Origin: JAEUOS01 sp046160545
Lineage (GTDB): Bacteria; Pseudomonadota; Gammaproteobacteria; Burkholderiales; JAEUOS01
Direction of reading: 5' to 3'
Length of the DNA stretch: 64,000 nt
NCBI GenBank assembly: GCA_046160545.1
Contig: JBJXGS010000174.1
Location: 31,183-95,182, forward strand
Shown piece by piece: positions 44,078 through 52,161 of the stretch; the first letter of the stretch is position 1; the number at the start of each line of letters is the position of its first letter. Under the pieces are notes generated by a model. The model searched no databases and was not told where the DNA came from. It saw only the letters and a list, made by a program, of their open reading frames with translations. The translations under genes were made by a program, and so were the position numbers.

Positions 44078-44542
44078 TTAGGGGGCGGCAGCAACCAGGC
44101 GCACTGACAGTCCCGGCGGCGGCACCTGGGCGATTGGTGCAACCCCCGCCGGGTGGACGATCACGAGCACCGCGTCGGACTCCCAGACGAGCTTCAGAGG
44201 CAGGGTACGCTGCCCGGTCCACATCGCGCCCAGAGCGTCACCGCTCTGGGCGGCGAACACCGTCGCAGCTGAGCCGGAGCGGCTACTGCTCACCGTGACT
44301 CGAGTAGTCAGCCGGTCGGTGCTGGAGCAGGCCTCCTGCTCGTGCAAGGCGCGCGCTTCGCCCGAAGCCGATGTCACGCTCTGCACTGGGAAAGACTGAC
44401 AGTCCGGATCGCGCCAAGGGCCATACCAGCCCAGGCCGAGTGCCAGCGCGATCGCTCCAAAACCAATTGTCACGCCGAGGAACGCGGCGTTGTTGGCGTT
44501 GGTGTAGCGAATGCTCAATCGAGAAAGTGCCGCGCGGCACAC
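44078..44542 (-). CDS. Small single-pass membrane protein, unknown function
   Basis: A protein of about 154 residues if the GTG at 44542 is used; a TTG at 44518 is another option. One membrane segment (NNAAFLGVTIGFGAIALALG) is followed by a region with two cysteines and a C-terminal beta-rich part (LPLKLVWESDAVLVIVHPAG). The open frame begins further upstream but that part overlaps the next gene and is Arg-rich. It is 16 bases downstream of another unknown gene, likely co-transcribed. I do not recognise the family. Confidence 0.5.
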   Translation of the reverse strand: MCRAALSRLSIRYTNANNAAFLGVTIGFGAIALALGLGWYGPWRDPDCQSFPVQSVTSASGEARALHEQEACSSTDRLTTRVTVSSSRSGSAATVFAAQSGDALGAMWTGQRTLPLKLVWESDAVLVIVHPAGVAPIAQVPPPGLSVRLVAAAP

Positions 44543-44558
44543 CGACCACGGAATGCGC

Positions 44559-44960
44559 TCAAGGCGTCGCCGGGTTCTGCGGCGCAGGCGGCAAGGGCGC
44601 GACCGGCAATTCGGCGATGGCGCGAAAAACGCCACGCAATTCGTTCTGCGTCGCCGGGGCAAACGCGATATCGAACACCTCCTGCGGATTCAGGTACAGG
44701 CGCACGCCGGCATGACCGTCGGGAAGGTTGAACAATCCCAGTCCGGCAATCGGCAGCGCTTCGTCCAGAAAGAAGTCCTTGGCCGGATCAGTCATGCGCT
44801 TTTGCATCACCGCCCCAAGCAGGTGCGAGATCGCCGCATGGTTGAAGACCACGGTCTGCGTGTTGCCCTTGGCATCGAGCAGGTTGACTTCGAGGGTGCG
44901 GCTGACGCCGTCGCGCAACGCGCTTTCGATGGCGACGGCATTGAATTTTGGTCGGTTCAT
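44559..44960 (-). CDS. Hypothetical protein (133 residues)
   Basis: A soluble protein starting MNRPKFNAVAIESALRDG, with mixed alpha/beta content and a proline-rich end (LPVAPLPPAPQNPATP). No signal peptide, membrane segment or catalytic motif is recognisable. A GTG four codons upstream is possible. It precedes the membrane-protein gene and may form a two-gene operon with it. Family not recognised. Confidence 0.6.
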   Translation of the reverse strand: MNRPKFNAVAIESALRDGVSRTLEVNLLDAKGNTQTVVFNHAAISHLLGAVMQKRMTDPAKDFFLDEALPIAGLGLFNLPDGHAGVRLYLNPQEVFDIAFAPATQNELRGVFRAIAELPVAPLPPAPQNPATP

Positions 44961-45050
44961 TGGGATCTGCACTAAGGATTGTCAGGCGTGGATTGTCGCA
45001 TTGCGGCGCCGCAGCCGAAGCGTGGCTGCAGCGCTCATGACGGCCCCGGT

Positions 45051-45086
45051 GCCGCGCAATGCGGCCCCCGGGCCGCGCGATGCGGC
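45051..45086. repeat. Two near-identical GC-rich hairpin units after ilvD
   Basis: GCCGCGCAATGCGGC (45051-45065) and GCCGCGCGATGCGGC (45072-45086) differ at one base and each folds into a 5-bp stem with a 5-base loop. They lie just past the ilvD stop and may act as a transcript-end or stabilising structure. They resemble small REP-like units, but only two copies are seen in this window. Confidence 0.5.
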
Positions 45087-45091
45087 TCCAC

Positions 45092-46777
45092 TCAGCCGCC
45101 GTCGGTCACCGCGCCGCGAGTCGCCGGGCCGACCAGCTTCATGTACTTGGCCATGAGCCCGCGCGTATAGCGCGGCGCCGGTGCCTTCCACGCGGCGCGG
45201 CGTTTGGCGATCACGTTGTCGGCGACATTCAGGGACAGGGTCAGGCTGTGCGCGTCGATGGTGATGGAGTCGCCTTCCTCGATGAGCGCGATCAATCCCC
45301 CGTCCTGTGCCTCGGGAGAGACATGTCCGACCACCATTCCCCAGGTGCCGCCGGAAAAGCGTCCGTCTGTGATGAGCCCGACCGAATCGCCGAGGCCCTG
45401 GCCGATCAGTGCCGAGGTGGGTGCGAGCATCTCCTGCATTCCCGGGCCCCCCTTGGGACCCTCGTAGCGGATCACGACCACGTCACCAGCCTTGACCTTG
45501 TTGGCGGTGATCGCCTCCATGGTCTCATTCTCGGAATTGAAGACGCGCGCCGGACCGGTGATGGAAGGATTCTTCAAGCCGGTGATCTTGGCCACGCAGC
45601 CCTCGGGCGCCAGGTTGCCCTTGAGGATCGCCAGGTGGCCCTGCGCGTACATGGGCTTGTCCCAAGGGCGGATGACTTCGCCGTCCGGCCCCTTTGTCCA
45701 CTTGGCCAGTTCCTCTGCGATGGTCTTGCCGGTAATGGTCAGGCAGTCGCCGTTGAGGCAGCCGTGCGCAAGCAGCATGTTCAGGACCACCGGCACCCCG
45801 CCGACCCGGTGCAGGTCGGTCATCATGAAGCGGCCCGAGGGCTTGAGGTCGCACAGCACGGGAGTCTTCTTGCGCATGCGCTCGAAGTCATCGATGCTCC
45901 ACTCGACCTCGGCGGCCGAGGCGATGGCAAGGAAATGCAGCACCGCGTTGGTCGAGCCGCCGGTGGCCATGATCAGCGCCACAGCATTCTCGATCGACTT
46001 CCTGGTGATGATGTCGCGCGGGCGGATGTTGTTGCGGATCGCATCGACCAGCACCCGGGCCGAGGCAGCCGCGCTGTCGGCTTTCTCGCCGTCGGGATTG
46101 GCCATCGACGAGGAGCCCAGCAGCGACAGGCCGAGCGCCTCGAACGAGGACGACATGGTGTTGGCGGTATACATGCCACCGCAGGCGCCGTGCGTCGGGC
46201 AGGCATTGCGTTCGACCCCGTCGTAGTCCTCGCGCGACATCTTGCCAGCCGAAATTGCGCCGACGGCTTCGAAGGAAGACACCAGGTTGACCGGCTGGCC
46301 CTTCCACGAGCCGGGCTTGATGGTGCCGCCGTAGACATAGATCGCCGGCACGTTCATGCGCGCCATGGCCATCATGCCGCCGGGCATGTTCTTGTCGCAG
46401 GCCCCGACTACAAGCACGCCGTCCATCACCTGGCCGTTGACCGAGGTCTCGATCGCATCCGCGATGACTTCGCGCGAGACCAGCGAATACTTCATGCCCT
46501 CGGTACCCATGCCGATGCCGTCGGTCACGGTCGGCACGCCGAAGACCTGCGGCATCGCCCCTGCCTCGCGCAGCGAGCCCATGGCGCGATCGACCAGCGG
46601 CTGGATGCCGGCGTTGCACGGGTTCATGTTCGAGTGGCCGTTGGCAACCCCCACGATGGGTTTGTCGAAGTCGGTATCGCCGAAGCCCACCGCGCGCAGC
46701 ATGGCGCGGTTGGGACTGCGGTTGATGCCGCCGGTGATGGTGCGGGAGCGCCAGTTGAGGGGCTTGGAGTCAGCCAT
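45092..46777 (-). CDS. ilvD: Dihydroxy-acid dehydratase
   Basis: A 561-residue iron-sulfur enzyme converting 2,3-dihydroxy-isovalerate (and the methylvalerate analogue) to the 2-oxo acid in valine and isoleucine synthesis. Conserved cysteine regions are NPCNAGIQPL, GACDKNMPGG and AHGCLNGDCL; the end has GRFSGGTWGMVVGHVSPEA. The ATG at 46777 has an AGGAAGG ribosome site; the longer frame upstream lacks conservation. It is divergent from lgt (126 bases between starts). Confidence 0.96.
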   Translation of the reverse strand: MADSKPLNWRSRTITGGINRSPNRAMLRAVGFGDTDFDKPIVGVANGHSNMNPCNAGIQPLVDRAMGSLREAGAMPQVFGVPTVTDGIGMGTEGMKYSLVSREVIADAIETSVNGQVMDGVLVVGACDKNMPGGMMAMARMNVPAIYVYGGTIKPGSWKGQPVNLVSSFEAVGAISAGKMSREDYDGVERNACPTHGACGGMYTANTMSSSFEALGLSLLGSSSMANPDGEKADSAAASARVLVDAIRNNIRPRDIITRKSIENAVALIMATGGSTNAVLHFLAIASAAEVEWSIDDFERMRKKTPVLCDLKPSGRFMMTDLHRVGGVPVVLNMLLAHGCLNGDCLTITGKTIAEELAKWTKGPDGEVIRPWDKPMYAQGHLAILKGNLAPEGCVAKITGLKNPSITGPARVFNSENETMEAITANKVKAGDVVVIRYEGPKGGPGMQEMLAPTSALIGQGLGDSVGLITDGRFSGGTWGMVVGHVSPEAQDGGLIALIEEGDSITIDAHSLTLSLNVADNVIAKRRAAWKAPAPRYTRGLMAKYMKLVGPATRGAVTDGG

Positions 46778-46903
46778 GCGAAACCTTCCTGTTCGATGAG
46801 GTCGTGCGAGCCGCGAATTATGCCGCGAGCGCAGGTCGACTGCCTCCGCTCGGGCAAAATGCGGGGCTTGCAGCATTTCCCGCTGCCGCGCTGCTTCCCG
46901 CCG

Positions 46904-47764
46904 ATGCTAACCCACCCGAACTTCGACCCGATTGCCATATCGTTAGGCCCGCTGGCGATTCGCTGGTACGGACTCATGTACCTGGCGGCGTTTGTCGCGT
47001 TCGTGGTCCTGTGCCGCAGGCGTGCCAGCACGCAGCCCGCACTGGGCTGGAATGCGCGCATGATCGACGACGTGCTGTTCTACGGTGTGCTGGGGGTGAT
47101 CATCGGCGGGCGGCTGGGCTACGTGCTGTTCTACAAGCCGGCGCACTTCCTCGCCAACCCGCTCGAAATACCGATGCTCTGGCAGGGCGGCATGTCGTTT
47201 CACGGCGGCTTTCTCGGCGTGCTGGCCGCGATGGCCTTGTACGCCCGCTCGCGACGCCTGGGGTTCTGGAGCGTGATGGACTTCATCGCCCCCGCCGTGC
47301 CTGTCGGGCTCGCGCTCGGACGCCTGGGCAACTTCATCAACGGCGAACTCTGGGGGCGCGCGTCCAGCCTGCCCTGGGCGATGGTGTTTCCGCAGGCCGG
47401 GGACGGGATTGCCCGTCATCCGTCGCAGCTCTACCAGATGGCGCTTGAGGGCCTGGCGCTCTACGTACTTTTGTGGTGGTACGCCGCGCGGCCGCGCCCG
47501 GCCGGAGCGGTGGCCGGCCTGTTTCTGGCCGGCTATGGCGCGTGTCGCTTTGTCGTCGAGTTCGCGCGCGAGCCCGACGCTTACCTGGGCTTGCTGGCGC
47601 TGGGCTTCTCGATGGGGCAGTGGCTGTCCCTGCCCATGGTCGCCGCCGGTGCCTGGCTCATGTGGCGGGCGTACCGGCAGGGCGCTCCCGCAGCGCCTCC
47701 CCCAGATCGTTCCACACCTTCTGGTCAGCCAAAAGACCGTCGCGCAAGGCGAAGCGGTCGATGA
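46904..47764 (+). CDS. lgt: Prolipoprotein diacylglyceryl transferase
   Basis: A 286-residue inner-membrane enzyme that transfers diacylglycerol to the lipobox Cys of prolipoproteins. About seven membrane segments are present. The signature GRLGNFINGELWGR and the region MLWQGGMSFHGGFLG are intact. The frame is open for over 600 codons upstream, but that is antisense to ilvD. The last 30 or so residues (QGAPAAPPPDRSTPSGQPKD and on) are not Lgt-like and are read from antisense of the convergent gene, which overlaps by 107 bases. Confidence 0.95.
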   Translation: MLTHPNFDPIAISLGPLAIRWYGLMYLAAFVAFVVLCRRRASTQPALGWNARMIDDVLFYGVLGVIIGGRLGYVLFYKPAHFLANPLEIPMLWQGGMSFHGGFLGVLAAMALYARSRRLGFWSVMDFIAPAVPVGLALGRLGNFINGELWGRASSLPWAMVFPQAGDGIARHPSQLYQMALEGLALYVLLWWYAARPRPAGAVAGLFLAGYGACRFVVEFAREPDAYLGLLALGFSMGQWLSLPMVAAGAWLMWRAYRQGAPAAPPPDRSTPSGQPKDRRARRSGR

Positions 47765-48062
47765 AGCGAATGCCCGCGAACGGCGTACCGTCCGGCCATT
47801 CGCCGGACAGGCTGCCAAAGCAGTAGACCACGCCGTCGGCGGGGGTGCCCGCCACGTCGTAGCGCTCGTAGGCCTTGCGCACGAACCTGTAGCGCGGCTT
47901 GGCCCACTCCAGCAACTGCGCAAGCGAGGACATGCGCACCGGACCGGGAAACTCCATCGAGAAGCCGGGCGCAAGAAAGGACTGCGCGAGCTTGAGGTCA
48001 CGCGCTTCCATCGCGTCCAGGTAGGCGCGCACCAGGCCCTGCGGGGACGCGGCAGGATTCAT
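47658..48062 (-). CDS. SnoaL/NTF2-like small protein
   Basis: A 134-residue protein with the cone-shaped NTF2-like pattern: N-terminal helices (LVRAYLDAMEARDLKLAQSF), LAPGFSMEFPGP, and a final strand region RFIDRFALRDGLLADQKVW. Members act as isomerases or ligand-binding proteins in polyketide, steroid or unknown pathways. It is the third gene of a coupled trio, its ATG overlapping the GNAT stop (ATGA). Its 3' end overlaps the lgt 3' end on the other strand. Substrate unknown. Confidence 0.75.
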   Translation of the reverse strand: MNPAASPQGLVRAYLDAMEARDLKLAQSFLAPGFSMEFPGPVRMSSLAQLLEWAKPRYRFVRKAYERYDVAGTPADGVVYCFGSLSGEWPDGTPFAGIRFIDRFALRDGLLADQKVWNDLGEALRERPAGTPAT

Positions 48063-48526
48063 TCGTTGCGCAGCACGCGCCGCATGCGGATCTGGTTGAC
48101 GCGGCCGTAATACGCGCCGCTGCGACGGCTCTGCTCGGCAAAGCCGGCGCGCAGGTAGAGGTCGTAGGCCGCCAGGTTGTCCTCGCGCAGTTCGACGGCC
48201 ACTTCGCGCACTCCGGCGACCTCGGCTGTGCGCATGAGCCAGTCGAGCAGGCGCCGCGCCAGCCCGTTGCGTCGATGCGGTGGGGACACCGCGAGCAGCG
48301 CGAGGTAGGCCTCGTCCTCGCTGTAGCCCATCACCGCGAAACCGGCCATGCGCTCGCCCGCCTGTGCCACGATCACGTTGTGGCGACCGGAGCGGATGAA
48401 ACGTTCGATGTCCGGCGGCTGCCAGCGCCAGGGCAGCCCGGCCTCGATGGTGTCGCGCGACAGGCGCGCGATCGCGGCGGCTTCGTCCGGCCGCGCGAAG
48501 CGAATCTGCGCGGCGGTGGTTCTCAC
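48059..48526 (-). CDS. GNAT-family N-acetyltransferase
   Basis: A 155-residue acetyltransferase. The acetyl-CoA binding loop reads VSPPHRRNGLARRLLDWLM, followed by a RimI-like end (ELREDNLAAYDLYLRAGFAE). It starts with GTG overlapping the maoC stop (GTGA); the frame runs further upstream inside maoC but that is shadow. RimI acts on ribosomal protein S18, but no TsaB/RimI context is present here, so the substrate is open. Confidence 0.85.
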   Translation of the reverse strand: MRTTAAQIRFARPDEAAAIARLSRDTIEAGLPWRWQPPDIERFIRSGRHNVIVAQAGERMAGFAVMGYSEDEAYLALLAVSPPHRRNGLARRLLDWLMRTAEVAGVREVAVELREDNLAAYDLYLRAGFAEQSRRSGAYYGRVNQIRMRRVLRNE

Positions 48527-48981
48527 TCGTAGCGGCGGCTGACCGACTCGGCGATGCACGCAGGCTTGTCCTGGCCTTCGATCTCGATGGTCGCCGTCAT
48601 TGTGACCTGCTTGCCGCCGGCGACATCCTCGACATCCTTGATCACGTAGCGGCCGCGCAATCGCGAACCCACCTTGACCGGATTGGTGAAGCGGACCTTG
48701 TTGGTGCCGTAGTTCACGCCCATCCTGACCGAGGGCATGCGAATGCACTGCTCGGAAAACAGCGGCAGCATCGACAGCGTCAGGAAGCCGTGCGCAATGG
48801 TCGCGCCGAAGGGCGAATCCTTGGCGCGCACGGGATCGACATGGATCCACTGGTGGTCGCCGGTAGCCTCGGCAAACTTGTCGATGCGATCCTGTGTGAC
48901 CGTCACCCAGTCGCTGATCGCAATCTCCTGGCCGATCAGGCCTTTGAGGTCATCGAGTCGCGCGATTTCGGCAATCTTCAT
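48523..48981 (-). CDS. MaoC-like (R)-specific enoyl-CoA hydratase
   Basis: A hot-dog-fold protein of 152 residues. The hydratase motif is seen in ITQ-type sequence TQDRIDKFAEATGDHQWIHV (catalytic Asp and His) followed by AKDSPFGATIAHGFLTLSML. It would hydrate enoyl-CoA to (R)-3-hydroxyacyl-CoA, linking beta-oxidation to PHA or other paths. The ATG at 48981 has GGAG at a good distance; the ATG at 48990 touches that site. A minus-strand TATAAT (49014-49019) lies about 33 bases upstream. Confidence 0.9.
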   Translation of the reverse strand: MKIAEIARLDDLKGLIGQEIAISDWVTVTQDRIDKFAEATGDHQWIHVDPVRAKDSPFGATIAHGFLTLSMLPLFSEQCIRMPSVRMGVNYGTNKVRFTNPVKVGSRLRGRYVIKDVEDVAGGKQVTMTATIEIEGQDKPACIAESVSRRYE

Positions 48982-49013
48982 GCAAGTCATCTCCAGGTCG
49001 AAAATGTCGGTCG

Positions 49014-49021
49014 ATTATACT
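49014..49021. promoter_or_regulatory. Overlapping divergent -10 elements for maoC and hslO
   Basis: The plus strand reads TATACT at 49016-49021, suitably placed for hslO; the minus strand reads TATAAT at 49019-49014 for the maoC trio. They share four bases, so the two promoters probably compete. -35 elements are weak on both sides. Confidence 0.5.
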
Positions 49022-49044
49022 GACCGCAATTCGGCGTGCCCGCG

Positions 49045-50025
49045 ATGATTCGACAGCCGGCGCGCCCGGACGGCAGGTTCTGCCTCATACGACTGCCGCG
49101 TTCGCGTCCCGCGTTCTCCCCGATACCGACCTTGCCCGACCACCTGGTTCCGTTCCTGTTCGAAGGCGCCGACGTGCGCGGCGCCTTTGTCAGCCTCGAC
49201 ACAACCTGGCGCGAGGTGCTGTCGCGACGCGACTATGCGCCGCCGGTACGCTCGTTCCTTGGCGAAGCCATGGCCGCCGGCGCGTTGCTCGCGGCCAACC
49301 TCAAGGTGGCCGGCACACTGGTGCTGCAGACCCAGTCGACGGACCCGCAAGCGCCGGTGCGACTGATGGTCGTCGAATGCACCGCGAACCTGGACATGCG
49401 CGCTACCGCCAAGCTCGGCGCGTCGCTTGCCGATGGTGTCGGCGCGCCCGACCTCGCGCAATTGACCGGGGATGCCCGTCTCGTGGTGACCCTCGACCCC
49501 CGCGATGGCCGCGAGGCCTACCAGGGGGTGGTGCCCCTGACCGGAGCAGCGCTGGGGCCAGCCATAGAGCACTACATGCACACCTCCGAGCAGGTCGACT
49601 CCGTACTCGTGCTGGGGGCCGACGCGACGCGCGCCGCGGGCCTCATCCTGCAACGCCTGCCGATCGAGGGCGGCGGGGCTGGCGCGGTTTCGCACTGGGA
49701 CGAGGCGTGCGCCCTGGCTGCGACCCTCGGGCGGGCCGAGCTGCTTGAGGCCGACGCGATGACGCTCGCGCGGCGCCTCTTTCACGCCATTGATCTACGG
49801 GTGTTCCGTGAGCGGCCTGCGCGATTCGCGTGCAGCTGTTCGCGCGCGCGTGTCTCCGACATGCTGCGCATGCTCGGCGAAGACGAGGTGGCGGCGGTGG
49901 TCGCGGAACAGGGGCGGGTGTCGGTCGACTGCGACTTCTGCGGCCGGGCCTACGGCTTTGACGCCATCGACGCCGCGCAACTGTTTGTCCCTCCCACAGC
50001 CCCGTCGAGCAGGTCGCGGCACTGA
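49045..50025 (+). CDS. hslO: Redox-regulated chaperone Hsp33
   Basis: A 326-residue cytoplasmic holdase activated by oxidation. The C-terminal zinc-binding redox switch is present as CSC (FACSCSR) and CDFC (VDCDFCGR). The N-terminal domain starts PTLPDHLVPFLFEGADVRG, after about 30 extra residues that are not conserved, so translation may begin later (for example the TTG at LPDHLV). GTG at 49036 is another option. A -10 element TATACT lies upstream. It stands alone, before lexA. Confidence 0.92.
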   Translation: MIRQPARPDGRFCLIRLPRSRPAFSPIPTLPDHLVPFLFEGADVRGAFVSLDTTWREVLSRRDYAPPVRSFLGEAMAAGALLAANLKVAGTLVLQTQSTDPQAPVRLMVVECTANLDMRATAKLGASLADGVGAPDLAQLTGDARLVVTLDPRDGREAYQGVVPLTGAALGPAIEHYMHTSEQVDSVLVLGADATRAAGLILQRLPIEGGGAGAVSHWDEACALAATLGRAELLEADAMTLARRLFHAIDLRVFRERPARFACSCSRARVSDMLRMLGEDEVAAVVAEQGRVSVDCDFCGRAYGFDAIDAAQLFVPPTAPSSRSRH

Positions 50026-50060
50026 GAGCCGCGCGGGCGCTTGCGCCCGGCCTGCAAATA

Positions 50061-50076
50061 CTGTATAAAGCGACAG
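50061..50076 (+). promoter_or_regulatory. LexA (SOS) box in the lexA promoter
   Basis: CTGTATAAAGCGACAG fits the CTGT-N8-ACAG consensus exactly. It overlaps a likely -10 (TATAAA at 50064-50069), so LexA binding would block its own promoter, as expected for autoregulation. The lexA ATG is 24 bases downstream. Confidence 0.9.
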
Positions 50077-50099
50077 TTTCCACTTGCGGAGATGCGCTC

Positions 50100-50726
50100 A
50101 TGGCCATCGGCCTTACTGCACGCCAGTCCGAGATTCTTGATTTCATCCGTGACACGGTCAAGCGAACGGGCCTGCCGCCGACGCGCGCCGAAATCTCGGC
50201 CACCTTCGGGTTCCGCTCGCCCAACGCGGCCGAGGAACACCTGCGCGCGCTGGAACGCAAAGGCGCGATCGAGATCGCCAGCGGCACCGCGCGCGGCATC
50301 CAGTTGGCCGAGCAGATCTCCGGCGCCATGCAGTCCATCGTCGCATTGCCCCTGATCGGGCGGGTCGCTGCCGGCAGCCCCATCCTGGCCGAGCAGAACA
50401 TCGATCGCCACCTGCCGGTCGACCCGGCGGTCTTCAAGCCGCAGGCTGATTACCTGCTCAAGGTGAAAGGCGAGTCGATGCAGGGCATCGGCATACTTGA
50501 CGGCGACCTGCTGGCGGTGCACTCGCAAAGCGAGGCGCGCAACGGCCAGGTAGTGGTGGCGCGCATCGACAACGAAGTGACGGTAAAGCGCTATTTCCGC
50601 AAGGGCAGCACGGTCGAACTGGCTGCCGAGAACCCGGCGTTCAAGCCGATCGTGGTCGACAGCCGTTCCGGCGAGTTCGCCATCGAGGGACTTGCAGTAG
50701 GCGTGATCCGCGCTGGCGCGCTCTAG
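50100..50726 (+). CDS. lexA: SOS response repressor LexA
   Basis: A 208-residue repressor. The N-terminal winged helix (LTARQSEILDFIRDTVKRTG, TRAEISATFGF) binds SOS boxes. The C-terminal S24 peptidase domain has the cleavage site Ala91-Gly92 (RVAAGSP) and the catalytic Ser126 (KGESMQGIG) and Lys163 (EVTVKRYF). GGAG precedes the ATG by 8 bases. It controls itself through the box at 50061-50076. Confidence 0.97.
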   Translation: MAIGLTARQSEILDFIRDTVKRTGLPPTRAEISATFGFRSPNAAEEHLRALERKGAIEIASGTARGIQLAEQISGAMQSIVALPLIGRVAAGSPILAEQNIDRHLPVDPAVFKPQADYLLKVKGESMQGIGILDGDLLAVHSQSEARNGQVVVARIDNEVTVKRYFRKGSTVELAAENPAFKPIVVDSRSGEFAIEGLAVGVIRAGAL

Positions 50727-50757
50727 TCAGGGCGCGCGCCTTCCTGCAGACAATAAA

Positions 50758-50792
50758 CGGCCCGGCAACTCAGTACATCCGCGGCCGGGCCG
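50758..50792. terminator. Two-way hairpin between lexA and the acyl-CoA dehydrogenase gene
   Basis: CGGCCCGGC (50758-50766) and GCCGGGCCG (50784-50792) give a 9-bp GC-only stem with a 17-base loop between convergent genes. No T run follows, so efficiency on its own is uncertain. Confidence 0.55.
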
Positions 50793-50797
50793 CACCG

Positions 50798-52069
50798 TCA
50801 CGCGCCACGCGTGATAGGGATCTCCACCTTGCCGGCCGCGCCGGGGATGGTCATGTGTTTCGCCAACTCCAGTTTGGCGATCATGTTGCGATGCACCTCG
50901 TCGGGACCATCGGCAAAACGAAGGGTGCGCTGGTGCGCCCACAGGCTGGCCAACGGGAAATCACCCGACACACCCCCGCCGCCGTGCACCTGCATGGCCC
51001 AGTCGATGACCTTGCCGGCCATGTTGGGCGCCAGCACCTTGATCATCGCGATCTCGGTGCGCGCGATCTTGTTGCCCACCGTGTCCATCATGTAGGCAGC
51101 CTTCAGGGTGAGGAGGCGCGCCGAATCGATCATGATGCGCGCCTCGGCAATGCGCTCGTGGGTCACGCCCTGTTCCGAGACGGCCTTGCCGAAGGCGACG
51201 CGCGACATGGCGCGCTTGCACATGAACTCCAGCGCGCGCTCGGCCGCGCCGATGGAGCGCATGCAGTGGTGGATGCGCCCCGGACCCAGGCGACCCTGCG
51301 CGATCTCGAAGCCGCGCCCTTCGCCCAGGAGCATGTTGCTGGCGGGGACGCGCACGTCCTTGAACACCATCTCGGCGTGGCCGTGCGGCGCGTCGTCGTA
51401 GCCGAACACGGTCAGCGGACGGACGATGGTGATGCCCGGGGTGTCGCGCGGCACCAGGATCATCGACTGCTGCGAGTGGCGCGCGGCAGTGGGGTCGGTC
51501 TTTCCCATGAAGATGAATATCTTGCAGCGCGGGTCGGGCGCGCCGGACGACCACCACTTGCGGCCGTTGATCACATAGTGGTCGCCATCGCGCTGGATCG
51601 ACGACTGGATATTGGTGGCGTCCGAAGAAGCGACATCGGGTTCGGTCATCGCAAAACAGGAGCGGATCTCGCCGCGCAGGAGCGGGTCCAGCCAGGCACG
51701 CTTGTGCTCTTCCGTGCCGTAGCGCTCCAGGGTCTCCATGTTGCCGGTGTCGGGTGCCGAGCAGTTGAAGACTTCGGACGACCACGGAGCACGACCCATG
51801 ATTTCACATAGCGGCGCGTAGTCCAGGTTGGACAGGCCGCCGCCGGGAGCGCGCTCGGAGCGCGGCAGGAACATGTTCCAAAGTCCCGCGGCGCGCGCCT
51901 TGACCTTCAAGTCCTCGATCAACTGCAGCGGCACCCAGGGATTGCCCTTGGCGCGGTTGGCGTCGATCTCGGCGTGATACGCGTGCTCGTTGGGGTAGAT
52001 GTGCTTGTTCATGAATTCGATCAAGCGACCCTGCAGTTCCTTGCATCTGGCTGAGTATTCGAACTCCAT
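50798..52069 (-). CDS. Acyl-CoA dehydrogenase (ACAD11-like)
   Basis: A 423-residue FAD enzyme oxidising acyl-CoA to trans-2-enoyl-CoA. The FAD/substrate segments CFAMTEPDVASSDATNIQSS, YVINGRKWWSSGA and RVAFGKAVSEQGVTHERIAE are present. The C-terminal MQVHGGGGVSGDFPLASLW and RTLRFADGPDEVHRNMIAKL also fit. Sequence type and neighbour (a phosphotransferase-fold protein) match the ACAD10/11 pairing, where a hydroxyacyl group is phosphorylated and then eliminated. AAGGAGG precedes the ATG. Confidence 0.93.
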   Translation of the reverse strand: MEFEYSARCKELQGRLIEFMNKHIYPNEHAYHAEIDANRAKGNPWVPLQLIEDLKVKARAAGLWNMFLPRSERAPGGGLSNLDYAPLCEIMGRAPWSSEVFNCSAPDTGNMETLERYGTEEHKRAWLDPLLRGEIRSCFAMTEPDVASSDATNIQSSIQRDGDHYVINGRKWWSSGAPDPRCKIFIFMGKTDPTAARHSQQSMILVPRDTPGITIVRPLTVFGYDDAPHGHAEMVFKDVRVPASNMLLGEGRGFEIAQGRLGPGRIHHCMRSIGAAERALEFMCKRAMSRVAFGKAVSEQGVTHERIAEARIMIDSARLLTLKAAYMMDTVGNKIARTEIAMIKVLAPNMAGKVIDWAMQVHGGGGVSGDFPLASLWAHQRTLRFADGPDEVHRNMIAKLELAKHMTIPGAAGKVEIPITRGA

Positions 52070-52161
52070 TTTTTCCTCCTTGAAAAATCGGATCGTGTTG
52101 GCGGCCGCCTAGCTGCACCGGCCTGTGGATTTGAAGTCGGTTGACTGGCGTGCGGGCGGCG

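Noticed and set aside
45059..46903. Apparent 615-residue N-terminal extension of Lgt
   Set aside because: Antisense to ilvD; the conserved Lgt sequence begins at the ATG at 46904.
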